Assembly: GCF_002944315.1 (NCBI RefSeq)
Contig: NZ_CP024314.1
Location: 372,001 to 436,000 of the forward strand
Direction of reading: 5' to 3'
Origin: Rhizobium sp. NXC24
GTDB lineage: Bacteria > Pseudomonadota > Alphaproteobacteria > Rhizobiales > Rhizobiaceae
DNA length: 64,000 nt
Part shown: positions 47,072-55,235 of the stretch, piece by piece
How positions within the stretch are numbered: the first letter of the stretch is position 1
Layout: each line of letters begins with the position of its first letter
Notes under the pieces: model-generated
Told to the model about the DNA's origin: nothing
Databases searched by the model: none
What the model saw: only the letters and a program-made list of their open reading frames with translations
Program-made: the position numbers and the translations under genes

Positions 47072-48214
47072 TCAAAGAAGTCGAGCTGCCCGCCCGCTGC
47101 GTCTGGTTGCACTGTTGTAATAGTTCGAGGCTTGCTGCACCGACCGATGTCGCGACTGCTCCATCGCTTCGGGCAGCGGAATGCCGCGATTGGCGGCCTC
47201 CGTCAGATAGCCCGATCGCAGCCCATGCGCCGAAAACTCCCCAACCTCCAGCCCGGCCATATTTACCCGCAACTTGACGATATCATTGACCGCCTTCGGA
47301 TCGAGCGCGCGGCGAGACACATTGCCCCAGCGGTCGATTCCCCGAAACACACTGCCGCTGTCAATCTTAGCGGCCGCCAGCCAGGCATTCAACGCCTCGA
47401 CCGGCCGACCAGTTAGATAGACAACTTCGTCCTGGCTCGCGCCGGAATTCTTGGTGCGGCCGAGATGGATGGAGAGCGAGGGGAGGGGACTTCCGTCCTC
47501 GGCTGCAACCGGCGCCTCGACCGTCAGCTGTTCCTTGCGCAAGCCGGCGACCTCGCTGCGCCGGCGGCCGCCCGATGCGAAGGCGACCATCAGGATGGCG
47601 CGGTCGCGCAGATCGCGCAGATTGTCCTCGCCGCAGGTCGCCAGCAGTTTGCCCAAAACATTTGATGTCACCGCTTTGGCACTCCTGCGGCGGCGTGGCC
47701 GCGGCACGGCGCGCACCGCCAGCCGGATCGCGGACTTGAGGGCAGGGGAGGCGAAGGCGCCGCTGAGACCGCGCCATTTCGTCAGTGTCGACCAACTGGC
47801 CAGCCGTCGTCCGACGGTCGCCGGCGCATGTGGTCCCGATGTTCTCAGAAAACCGCCGTCTCGCAATGCCTGGTCGACCTCGGCCGGCATGCCGTGCTCG
47901 GGATCGTGTTCGCGCCGCGCCGGATCCCAGAGGTGATGCGCGACGAACTTCAGCAGCAGCGCCTCCGGCGCCGGCCAGGGGAGGGGAGAGCCTGTGGATG
48001 CCAGCGACCAGGCCTCGAGATAGGCGAGGTCGGAGGTCAGGGCCCGCAGCGTGTTGGCGCCCATGCCTTCGTTGACCAGGTGTTTGAGCGTCTCGACGTC
48101 CTGGTCGGTGAGGATTTCGGCGAGCTTATCGCGTCGGTCGATCGGCAGCACCGCGGCGATGCTGTCGAGGGCTTCGGCGCGTGCCGCGATCGAGGAAGAT
48201 GCAGAACTGCTCAT
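47072..48214 (-). CDS. Tyrosine recombinase 1
   Basis: 380 residues. The catalytic set is visible: Arg in ASGGRRRSEVAGL, HGLRSGY (HxxR), the His in SRHRSVQQASNYY and Tyr in NYYN. A core-binding domain (about 40-150) precedes it. It is the final gene of a minus-strand operon with an antitoxin, a PIN toxin and a second antitoxin, its start overlapping the latter's stop (ATGA). It resembles recombinases found in pairs on rhizobial plasmids. Confidence 0.9.
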   Translation of the reverse strand: MSSSASSSIAARAEALDSIAAVLPIDRRDKLAEILTDQDVETLKHLVNEGMGANTLRALTSDLAYLEAWSLASTGSPLPWPAPEALLLKFVAHHLWDPARREHDPEHGMPAEVDQALRDGGFLRTSGPHAPATVGRRLASWSTLTKWRGLSGAFASPALKSAIRLAVRAVPRPRRRRSAKAVTSNVLGKLLATCGEDNLRDLRDRAILMVAFASGGRRRSEVAGLRKEQLTVEAPVAAEDGSPLPSLSIHLGRTKNSGASQDEVVYLTGRPVEALNAWLAAAKIDSGSVFRGIDRWGNVSRRALDPKAVNDIVKLRVNMAGLEVGEFSAHGLRSGYLTEAANRGIPLPEAMEQSRHRSVQQASNYYNSATRRSGRAARLL

Positions 48215-48459
48215 AGGGGCAATCCGTGTTCGTCGTAAAAATCGTCGTGATTTGAGGTCTGATCAGCGTTGGCGGGTCGCCCCTCGGCCGCCAGCGCCCA
48301 GACATCATCCATCGTGCCTTGGCCGCTGTGGGGAAGAGCCTCAAGGACGGCGATCGGCTGGCTGTCCCGGCCGATGACGACCTCGTCGCCACGCAAAGCG
48401 AGAGCGATCAATTCCTCCAGCCGCTCGGACGCCTCGGCAATTTCGACGCAGATCTTCAT
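48211..48459 (-). CDS. Phd-type antitoxin without adjacent partner toxin
   Basis: 82 residues from MKICVEIAEASERLEEL. Phd/YefM-like fold: short beta hairpin, LEELIALALRGDEVVIGRDSQPIAVLEAL, acidic C-terminus. It follows the PIN toxin gene by 11 bp, and the only gene after it is the recombinase, where a toxin would be expected. It may be a remnant of a replaced pair or an extra repressor. Confidence 0.7.
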   Translation of the reverse strand: MKICVEIAEASERLEELIALALRGDEVVIGRDSQPIAVLEALPHSGQGTMDDVWALAAEGRPANADQTSNHDDFYDEHGLPL

Positions 48460-48470
48460 GGCCGTTCCCT

Positions 48471-48842
48471 TCACCAGACCCGTTCATGCAGCACCGCATC
48501 GAAGGCAGTGTCGAGCGACACAAAGGTGCAATGCTCGAGCCGCGTCTGGGCGGCGAGAATCCGGTCCCAGGGGTCGCGGTGGTCCCAGTCGAAGCTTGCC
48601 GCCAGTTCGGCATGCAGATCGCTGATAGCGAGCGTCTGCAGGCCGCTGGCTGCCACCGCGGCGCGCAATTCCTGCGGCTTGAGGTCGAGCTTCTTCATCT
48701 TGTTGTCGAGTTCGTAGAAGGACACCGCGCTGACGAGCACGGTGTTCATCTTGTCCTCGACCAGGGCTCGGGCCTTTGCCGACAGCCGGTCGCTGCCGAT
48801 CGTCCACCAGTAGACGGCATGGCTGTCGAGCAGCACCTTCAT
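48471..48842 (-). CDS. PIN-domain toxin (VapC/Sll0205 type)
   Basis: 123 residues from MKVLLDSHAVYWW. Acidic residues of the PIN nuclease are Asp6 (LLDSHA), Glu44 (FYELDNK), Asp92 (DPWDRILAAQ) and Asp111. PIN toxins are Mg-dependent ribonucleases. Its start overlaps the stop of the antitoxin gene (ATGA). Confidence 0.85.
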   Translation of the reverse strand: MKVLLDSHAVYWWTIGSDRLSAKARALVEDKMNTVLVSAVSFYELDNKMKKLDLKPQELRAAVAASGLQTLAISDLHAELAASFDWDHRDPWDRILAAQTRLEHCTFVSLDTAFDAVLHERVW

Positions 48843-49138
48843 GCCTTGGACTCGCGATCGCCAGGCTTGCCTTGCCAGACGCCGAGGTCGTCGTTCCAGT
48901 CGCCGGCGTCGATTGCCGCCTGTTCCGCGTCGACCGCATCGACCGCATCGAACAGATCGTCCGGCAGGCCGCGCTGGCGCAAGAGGCCGAACGGCCGCTT
49001 GCCGCCGTTGGCCGGGCCGATGCGGGCATAGATCTCGTTGCCGCGCATAATCAAAATTTCCTCGCCGTGGTTGGCGCGTTCGAGCACCTCGGCGAAGTTT
49101 TTGCGCGCCTCGCTGATCTTGTAGCTGGTCTGCGGCAT
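48839..49138 (-). CDS. Phd/YefM-family antitoxin
   Basis: 99 residues from MPQTSYKISEARKNFAEVLERANHGEEILIMRGNE, the classic Phd N-terminal DNA-binding part; an upstream in-frame ATG at 49195 is less likely. Acidic C-terminus (DDLFDAVDAVDAEQ) binds the toxin. First gene of the four-gene operon; a palindrome lies 75 bp upstream. Confidence 0.85.
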   Translation of the reverse strand: MPQTSYKISEARKNFAEVLERANHGEEILIMRGNEIYARIGPANGGKRPFGLLRQRGLPDDLFDAVDAVDAEQAAIDAGDWNDDLGVWQGKPGDRESKA

Positions 49139-49212
49139 TTTGCGCCCCGATATTGGCTTTGAGGCCACAATAGCACCGCAAATACGCGCGTACAAGGCGT
49201 CTGTACATCTCG

Positions 49213-49239
49213 CTTCCGATAAGCAGCACTTATCGGAAG
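49213..49239. repeat. Palindromic site A (recombination/operator candidate)
   Basis: Perfect 11-bp arms CTTCCGATAAG and CTTATCGGAAG around CAGCA. It shares TCCGATAA-N7-TTATCGGA with the site at 51264-51292. It stands upstream of the Phd-PIN-Phd-recombinase operon. The layout (two short inverted arms, 6-7-bp centre) is that of tyrosine recombinase core sites. Confidence 0.6.
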
Positions 49240-49333
49240 TGAGGCGTAACCTGGAGCATCATGGGGAGTGACGGAAACGAGAGGACAATTCACTTCCGTT
49301 ACTGTGGCTTTTACTTACCGATTTCAATTGAAG

Positions 49334-49372
49334 CGCTAAGCGAAAAATCCAGCACCCATTTTTCACCTAGCG
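49334..49372. repeat. Imperfect inverted repeat
   Basis: CGCTAAGCGAAAAAT (49334-49348) and ATTTTTCACCTAGCG (49358-49372) match in 13 of 15 positions across a 9-bp centre. Located between the two recombinase operons, just past the stop of the second recombinase. Could be a terminator-like or accessory binding element. Confidence 0.5.
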
Positions 49373-49398
49373 ATTTCATACGGAGCAGGGGAGGGGCC

Positions 49399-50469
49399 TC
49401 ACAGCCCCGACGCCTTGGTGAGATTGACCCGAAAGCGATCGCGCCGACGCTGGTATTTCCGCGTCATTTCAGCACTGGCATGGCCGAGCTGCTTCTGGAC
49501 ATAGCGCTCGTCGACCTCCGCGGAGGACGCCAGACCGGCGCGCAGCGAGTGACCGGAGAATTTTTCGGCGCGCTCCGCTTCGCTGAGGTCGCCCCCGACG
49601 CCGGCCGCGAGCGCCGTCTTCTTGACAAGACGAGCGACCTCGCGATCGTTCAGCCGATCCGGCCCAACATCCTTGCCTTCACCCGTCACCCTGCGGAAGA
49701 GAGGACCCTTGGCAATCCGCGCGAACCTGATCCAGGTCTCGACCGCGACAACCGGGCAGGTCCCATCGGACGAGCCGCGGCCGATCTCGACCTCGCGCCA
49801 TCCGGTCTTGCCGCGCAGGGTGACGAGCAGGCCCTTGTCAAGGATCTCGAGCCAGCCGCGCCCGTACTCGGTCTGGTCGCGGCCGAGATCAAGGCCAACG
49901 ATCTCCGAGCGGCGCAGGCCGCCGGCAAAGCCGATCAGCAGCATGGCGCGGTCGCGCAGGCCGCGCAGGCTGCCGCGATCCAGGGTCTCGAGCATGGCGA
50001 TCAGTTGCTCCGGCAGCACCGCTTCCTTCTGGCGGGGTGGGGTGGCGTGGGTGTTGCGGATACCGGCAAGAACGGTGGCAATATGGCGATCCTGTCGATC
50101 GATCGGCATGCCGCGTTGCGTGTAGTTCCAGGTGAGGGCGGACAGCCGCCGTTCGATGGTCGACACAGAGTTGGCCTTCATACCACGTTCGGCGGTGCCG
50201 GACGCACAAGCGGTGATGTAGAGGCCGACGATTTGTGGATCGGCTGGAAGGGGCGTCAGGTTCGAGCGCCGACACCAGGCGGAAAAATGTTTCCAGTCGC
50301 TGGCATAGGCGCGGCGTGTGTTGGCGGAGCTGGCCGCCTCGACATAGCCGCGCGCGCGATCGCTGAGATCTTGCAGATGACCCGGTAGGCTGGACGCCGG
50401 CTGCGGGGCAGGGGAGGGCGGAGCCTTCGGCAGCTCCGTCTCAAGGACGATTTCGCCGCTATTCTTCAT
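49399..50469 (-). CDS. Tyrosine recombinase 2
   Basis: 356 residues. Residues expected for catalysis: Arg in GGLRRSEIVGL, Lys in LRGKTGW, HSLRAG (HxxR), His in LGHASAEMT and Tyr in RKYQRR. SAM-like N-terminal domain (about 35-130). Not a copy of recombinase 1. Its start overlaps the VapC stop (ATGA), making an antitoxin-toxin-recombinase operon. Confidence 0.92.
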   Translation of the reverse strand: MKNSGEIVLETELPKAPPSPAPQPASSLPGHLQDLSDRARGYVEAASSANTRRAYASDWKHFSAWCRRSNLTPLPADPQIVGLYITACASGTAERGMKANSVSTIERRLSALTWNYTQRGMPIDRQDRHIATVLAGIRNTHATPPRQKEAVLPEQLIAMLETLDRGSLRGLRDRAMLLIGFAGGLRRSEIVGLDLGRDQTEYGRGWLEILDKGLLVTLRGKTGWREVEIGRGSSDGTCPVVAVETWIRFARIAKGPLFRRVTGEGKDVGPDRLNDREVARLVKKTALAAGVGGDLSEAERAEKFSGHSLRAGLASSAEVDERYVQKQLGHASAEMTRKYQRRRDRFRVNLTKASGL

Positions 50470-50852
50470 GCCGCCTCGACATCTGTCTGTTTGAAGTCGT
50501 TCCCCTTGAAGAGCAGCGGCTCGCCGGTCAGCGCGGCGAGGGCATAGGAGAAGCAGTCGCCGTAATTCAGGCCGGCAGGATGGCGACCCTTGCCGTAGCG
50601 GCGCCAGGCTCGGCGGGCCTGGTCGGCATGCTCGGAGGTCACCGCAACGACCTCCAGATTGGTCTTGTGCAGCCAGAGATCGAGTTCTGCTCCGCCTGCC
50701 TCGCCGAAGCGTCCCTCGATGACCATCGCGGCTTCGACGAGCGTTGCCGCCGAAATCAGCCGGACGGGATCGTCGGCAATGCGTTCGCTGTAGTAGAGGG
50801 CATCCGGTTCATTGAAAAAGATCGCGACGATCGCTGACGTATCGATCACCAT
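50466..50852 (-). CDS. vapC: VapC-type PIN ribonuclease toxin
   Basis: 128 residues. MVIDTSAIVAIF gives the first acidic residue, VEAAMVIEGR the Glu, and LNYGDCFSYALA the C-terminal Asp of the PIN site. It overlaps its antitoxin gene by one base (TGATG) and the recombinase gene by 4 bp. Confidence 0.9.
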   Translation of the reverse strand: MVIDTSAIVAIFFNEPDALYYSERIADDPVRLISAATLVEAAMVIEGRFGEAGGAELDLWLHKTNLEVVAVTSEHADQARRAWRRYGKGRHPAGLNYGDCFSYALAALTGEPLLFKGNDFKQTDVEAA

Positions 50853-51106
50853 CAGTTCGGAATACCGTTTTCGTCGTAACCGATGATTTCATCCGGACTG
50901 CGATCATCGAGAACCGGCAGAGCGCTCAAGCGTCGCCGCATCGCCTCCATGTCGTCGAGGAGGGCAGCCTTCTTCGCTTGCGATCCCATACGCTTGAGGC
51001 GCTCTTCCAGCGCGCGCCGCGTCGCGATGGTGATGGTTTCGCCGGTGCGCGCAGCGAGTGCGCGCGCGAGCTTCTCCGTCTCGGGGTCTTTGATGCTCAG
51101 CGCCAT
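50852..51106 (-). CDS. vapB: VapB-type antitoxin
   Basis: 84 residues. MALSIKDPETEKLARALAARTGETITIATRRALEERLKR is the Rv0623-like/ribbon-helix-helix type DNA-binding segment of VapB, followed by a flexible acidic tail. First gene of the operon. Confidence 0.9.
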   Translation of the reverse strand: MALSIKDPETEKLARALAARTGETITIATRRALEERLKRMGSQAKKAALLDDMEAMRRRLSALPVLDDRSPDEIIGYDENGIPN

Positions 51107-51263
51107 TGCAGGTGTCCAGGTTCCTTGATATATATAATCTACCTAATGACCTGCGACGCAGGCGACACCTGCGGACGCGAATTCTGGCGACGCTCAGCCC
51201 GGCAAGCATGCGCTAACGGGGTTGAGGACCGCGAAAACGGCCATTCTCTATATAAAACACAAT

Positions 51264-51292
51264 ACGTCCGATAAGGCAAGATTATCGGACGT
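51264..51292. repeat. Palindromic site B (recombination/operator candidate)
   Basis: Perfect 11-bp arms ACGTCCGATAA / TTATCGGACGT around GGCAAGA, followed by TTTT. The inner TCCGATAA-N7-TTATCGGA core and spacing equal site A. It lies between vapB and the DUF1403 remnant. On the plus strand it could also serve as a terminator. Confidence 0.6.
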
Positions 51293-51368
51293 TTTTACTT
51301 GACGACAGGGTGTGCTGTTATGGCCGAAAATAGTGGCATAAACTGCACGCGCGATATAAGCTCGCGGT

Positions 51369-52294
51369 ATGGATTCGTTCGCCTTCGCACCTGCTTCGAT
51401 CTCTGCGCCGCCGGCCCCGTTGCCGGCCTAGACGGTTCCGCGTGGGCGCGATCTCAAGGAGCCGGATGCCGCCGTCGCCGCCGGTATCGCGCTGAAATCA
51501 CTCGATGATTTTGTTCGATCGCATTACGTCTACGCGGGTTGCTGGCGCTCCCGCCAGGCCCTGAAATGTGCCGCAATGGCGGTGCGATGGTCGGGTCGAA
51601 CCGAGGACGAGAAAGCGCTGCGCGATGCCGTTTTGCTGACGCCTCCGGGCGACGATCCCGGACCGGCCGAGCCGGCCGGAAACCGAACTTTTCGTCGAAA
51701 GCCATCGCCGAGCTCGCCGATCTGCTCGGTCTGGCCTGGGACGACCGGCTGGCGGCTGCCGTCGATTTTGCCGACGCATCGCTGCAGTCCGGTCGATCGC
51801 CACCGTTCGCCGCGGCCGAGCTGGTGACGGCGATTGTGGCCGTGCGTCCGGATGCCGAGGTGCTGGCCTTCACGCTTGCCGATAGTCTGATCGCCGCCAT
51901 GCTGACCTGGGACCGGCCCGTGCCGTTGCTGATGGCCGAGCGTTATGGGCCAGCCTTCAAGACATCAGACGGCAGGGGACGCCTGCGGCCCGGCGATCAA
52001 GGCTTCGCGCGGGCCGTCTGCCTGACGCTGTTCACCGCCGTCGATGCCGCACTGCGCTCCGCCGCCGCGATCGATCGCCGGGCTGCACAGCTGCTCGCCG
52101 TCGCGCCGAAGCTGCGCACCAAAGGCGCCGAGGCCGTGATCCGCAGATTGCTGAACGAGGACGCCGTGCCAGCGTCGGCGCCCGGCAGTAACCTGTCGCG
52201 CTGGGCCGCCACCCGGTTGTTCGAGCGGCTCGAAGGTTTTGAGGCCGTGCGCGGGCTGTCCGGCCGGTCGTCCTTTCGGATCTTTGGATTGTGA
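51369..52294 (+). pseudogene. DUF1403-family gene with a nonsense codon and a frameshift
   Basis: From ATG 51369 the frame reads MDSFAFAPASISAPPAPLPA, meets TAG at 51429, and continues as VPRGRDLKEPDAAVAAG to PPGDDPGPA near 51670. The homologous reading then moves to another frame ([24 protein letters not shown] onward) until TGA 52294. Both parts look like the DUF1403 family, which is common on rhizobial plasmids beside ScpB-like genes. The gene is probably dead, unless the two changes are sequence errors. Confidence 0.7.
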
Positions 52295-52304
52295 GGCGGC
52301 CGGT

Positions 52305-52997
52305 ATGAGCGCGACGCCGCAGCCACGCCGCAACGCCAAAAGAAATCCCCAGGACGATGTCCTGTACGATCGCGAACTGGACGACCTTCCGCCAGAGCTG
52401 CGCTGGCGCGAATGGATGCTGCGGGTGGAGGCGGTGATTTTTGCCGCGGCTGAGCCGGTCAGCCGCGAAACACTGGCCCGGGTGGTCGGCAAGGATTGCA
52501 GCATAGACCTGCTGATCGACGATCTGGTCGAGGAACTCCGTGACCGGCCGTATGAGTTGGTGTCGGTCGCCGGCGGCTGGCAGCACCGCACCCGGGTGCG
52601 TTTTGCCGAGACGATCCGCGCGTCGTCGGCGCCGACAAGGCGAGGGGCCGCGGCGCTCTCGGAGTTCGAGGCTATGGTGCTGATGGCGATCGGCTATTTC
52701 CAGCCGGTGACGCGTGGCGAGCTGTCAAAAATTTTCGGCAGGGAGATCAGCCGCGACACGATTGGTGCGCTGCGAGGTACCGGCTTCATCGGCTCCGGAC
52801 CGCGCAGCCCAACGCCGGGGGCACCTTATACTTATGTGACGACCAAACATTTCCTCGCTGCTTTCGGCCTGGAGACGCTACGTGACCTGCCGAACCTCGA
52901 AGCACTGGAGGATGCGGGACTACTGGGCCGAGAGACAATGGCGGCTGAGCCGCTTTACGGTCCAACAGATGACGTCGATGGAGAGACGATTGCATAG
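52305..52997 (+). CDS. ScpB-like chromosome segregation/condensin accessory protein
   Basis: 230 residues from MSATPQPRRNAKRNPQDD, GAGG upstream, 10 bp after the DUF1403 stop. EWMLRVEAVIFAAAEPVSRETLARVVG and EFEAMVLMAIGYFQPVTRGELSKIFGREISRDTIGALRGTGFI are the two winged-helix repeats of ScpB. Housekeeping ScpB is encoded beside scpA, which is absent here, so this is a plasmid-type paralogue that may act on segregation of the replicon. Confidence 0.78.
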   Translation: MSATPQPRRNAKRNPQDDVLYDRELDDLPPELRWREWMLRVEAVIFAAAEPVSRETLARVVGKDCSIDLLIDDLVEELRDRPYELVSVAGGWQHRTRVRFAETIRASSAPTRRGAAALSEFEAMVLMAIGYFQPVTRGELSKIFGREISRDTIGALRGTGFIGSGPRSPTPGAPYTYVTTKHFLAAFGLETLRDLPNLEALEDAGLLGRETMAAEPLYGPTDDVDGETIA

Positions 52998-53043
52998 AAC
53001 TCGACCGATGCTGCCTTAGATCAAGGTACCAGGAGCTATATTA

Positions 53044-54279
53044 CTAGCGACGACAACAGCCGGGAACCATCACCACTACCCCCACCTTCAGAAATGAGCC
53101 CGCGCTGACGCTCAAGCCCTCCCGCCGAAGCGCCGAAAGCCACAGTAGCGTCGCAAGCGAACCCGTCACAGAAAGGTTCGGACCCAGATCGACGCCGATA
53201 AGGACTGCGCCCGCGACACGATCCGAAACTTGCGCGGCTTGAACGGCGCTCCCTGCGAACAGTCCGGCGGGCAGGTTGTTGACGAGGTTGGAGAGAAACG
53301 CGACGCCTATGCCAGCGATGGCGATAGCCCGCGACTCGGACTGCAAGCTGATCGTTCTCAGTTCCTCGACAAGCACCGCAGTCACGCCAGTATGATTGAT
53401 AGCCTCGACGATGACGAACAAGCCGCCCACCAGCGGCAGCACGCTCCAGCTCACGTCTCGGATAATGCCGATCGGATGCTGCCGGACGTTTGCCAGAACG
53501 AGTAGGGTCGTCAGGACGCCGGCGACAAAGGTTGGAATGCCGAGGTTAAGATGCATCGCAGATGCCGCAAGGAGCAAGATCGCGGTCAAGATCAGGCCGC
53601 CTCCGGCCAGTTTGGCAGAGAGCGTCAGTCGCGGGCGCTCGACCTGCGGAGCGATCGTGTCGTCTGCCAAGGCACGCCGCTGGGACCAATAGAGTGCCAT
53701 GAACGTCAGGACGATCGACACGATGGACGGCGCCAGGAATGTGCTCATCCAACGGGACAGCGGCGGCATTTCACCGCCCGCAAAAATCACCAGATTGGCA
53801 GGATTGGAGATGGGCAGCACGAAGCTTGCGGCATTGGCAATGAACGCGCAGATCAGAAGATAGGGAAGTGGATCCTTCACGTTGGCTGCGCGACATGCCG
53901 CGTAGACGGCCGGCGTCAGGACAACGGCCGTCGCGTCGTTTGAGAGCAACGCAGTCACGATGATGCCAACGACATAGACAAGCACGAACAGCCGTCGCGA
54001 AGATCCCTTCGCGTATGAGGTGGCTATGACGGCGATCCAGTCGAACAGGCCTTCCCGCCGAGCGAGTTCCGACAGCAGCATCATGCCGATCAGAAAGAGA
54101 TAGACGTCGAAGCCCTTGGTGATCCCGGACCATACCTCCGCAGGTGGTATGATGCCGAGGATGAAGATGAGCATTGCTCCGCCGACAGCCCAGACGGCTT
54201 CGGGCAGTCGAAACGGGCGGGTGACCACCCCAGCGGCAGTGGCTGCGGCGATGGCTGAGGTATAGAGCGGTGTATTCAT
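53044..54279 (-). CDS. ArsB/SLC13-type anion transporter, unusual C-terminus
   Basis: 411 residues with about ten membrane helices. [18 protein letters not shown] and [18 protein letters not shown] (the two clam-shell motifs of the ArsB/NhaD-like family) are present. Family members normally end in another helix; here GVVVMVP is cut to GCCRR, at the border of the accessory module. Arsenite export is suggested by similarity only; no arsR or arsC is nearby. Confidence 0.75.
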   Translation of the reverse strand: MNTPLYTSAIAAATAAGVVTRPFRLPEAVWAVGGAMLIFILGIIPPAEVWSGITKGFDVYLFLIGMMLLSELARREGLFDWIAVIATSYAKGSSRRLFVLVYVVGIIVTALLSNDATAVVLTPAVYAACRAANVKDPLPYLLICAFIANAASFVLPISNPANLVIFAGGEMPPLSRWMSTFLAPSIVSIVLTFMALYWSQRRALADDTIAPQVERPRLTLSAKLAGGGLILTAILLLAASAMHLNLGIPTFVAGVLTTLLVLANVRQHPIGIIRDVSWSVLPLVGGLFVIVEAINHTGVTAVLVEELRTISLQSESRAIAIAGIGVAFLSNLVNNLPAGLFAGSAVQAAQVSDRVAGAVLIGVDLGPNLSVTGSLATLLWLSALRREGLSVSAGSFLKVGVVVMVPGCCRR

Positions 54280-54515
54280 GCTTTGCCTCGGATGTGAAAT
54301 TGCCGATCGACGTCCTGGTCCGTGGAGCGAGTTTCGATCTGCCCAGCGGCCCCGTTACGAAGACTGTCGAGCAGCAGGTAGATGACGGGGGTCGTATAGA
54401 GGGTCAGCAATTGGCTGACCAGCAGCCCGCCGGCGATGGCATAGCCGAGCGGCTGGCGCAGTTCGGAACCGGCTCCATGGCCGATGGCGAGCGGCAGTCC
54501 ACCGAGAAGGGCTGC
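54276..54515 (-). pseudogene. RND multidrug efflux pump, C-terminal fragment
   Basis: [56 protein letters not shown] matches the last 55 residues of MdtC/AcrB-type pumps. About 900 residues are missing; the preceding 22 codons of the open frame have no similarity. It ends 1 codon from the transporter start. Confidence 0.8.
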
Positions 54516-54625
54516 CATCGTCAGCCAATGAACTTTGCTTTGAGCAATTTCGTCTTTTTCCAAAAATTCCCTTATTCCAATCATTTTATCTCTATAGTAC
54601 TCTTATGGTATATAATCTTCATATG

Positions 54626-54925
54626 CTATAGATCTTCCATTTTTAGAAGATCATATAGTTTTTTCATCCACTCCGATCCTGTTTTTTGTTCCGCCGCATA
54701 ATAATAATAGCATTCGTTTTCTTCTAAGAAATCATCAGCGCTAAGCTCCTCATTTTCACAGCGCTCAATAACGTCGCGCAAATTATCTCTGACTTCTTCA
54801 ACAACAGAAGGAGGTTCGTTACGCTTGAATGCCGTGACAATCTGGATATCCGTTTCTCCCTCGAGGCCGAAATCCTGATGAAAGTAACCAGCGAAAAATT
54901 GGAACAGTGCAGGATGAGAGATCAT
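54626..54925 (-). CDS. Contact-dependent inhibition immunity-like protein (CdiI_2 type), orphan
   Basis: 99 residues in strongly AT-rich DNA. HPALFQFFAGYFHQDFGLEGE near the start and the acidic helix afterwards resemble CdiI-type immunity proteins (the FFGxYFHQD pattern). No cdiA/cdiB or toxin gene is near. Composition differs from all neighbours, so it is probably acquired; it may be a leftover from a toxin locus. Confidence 0.6.
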   Translation of the reverse strand: MISHPALFQFFAGYFHQDFGLEGETDIQIVTAFKRNEPPSVVEEVRDNLRDVIERCENEELSADDFLEENECYYYYAAEQKTGSEWMKKLYDLLKMEDL

Positions 54926-55047
54926 GAAGTTGGGTATCCCGTAAGTATCTTGTACCCCGAGGGAATCGATGTATCGCGCACCAACACGACAATAACCTTA
55001 GAGGTTGGGCTGGAAACAGTAGCACAAGAGTGTGCGGCGCTGGCCGG

Positions 55048-55235
55048 CTAGAATGCCCGGCCGCTCCTGATGTCGTTTTCGAAATGAGCAAGGCAACCTT
55101 CAACTTTGGCCAGCAGAATCTCAAAATCTATCGGCTTGGTGAGATAATCGGCTGCCCGGCGCGCAATCCCATGATGACGTTCTGCTTGTCTGTCATTGCG
55201 GTCAGAAAAATAAAGGGGATATTTATCTGCTCTGA
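55048..55235 (-). pseudogene. Response-regulator receiver remnant cut by an IS element
   Basis: Read from the IS edge, the minus strand encodes INIPFIFLTAMTDKQNVIMGLRAG in one frame and ADYLTKPIDFEILLAKVEG in another, ending in TAG at 55048-55050. Joined, they are the second half of a receiver domain (LTAM and TKP motifs). A one-base-type slip and the IS at 55236 removed function, and the first half is not present beyond the IS. Confidence 0.75.

Noticed and set aside
46839..47075. Upstream extension of the L,D-transpeptidase
   Set aside because: The added residues precede a clear signal peptide and are unlike the family; overlap with the recombinase stop looks accidental.
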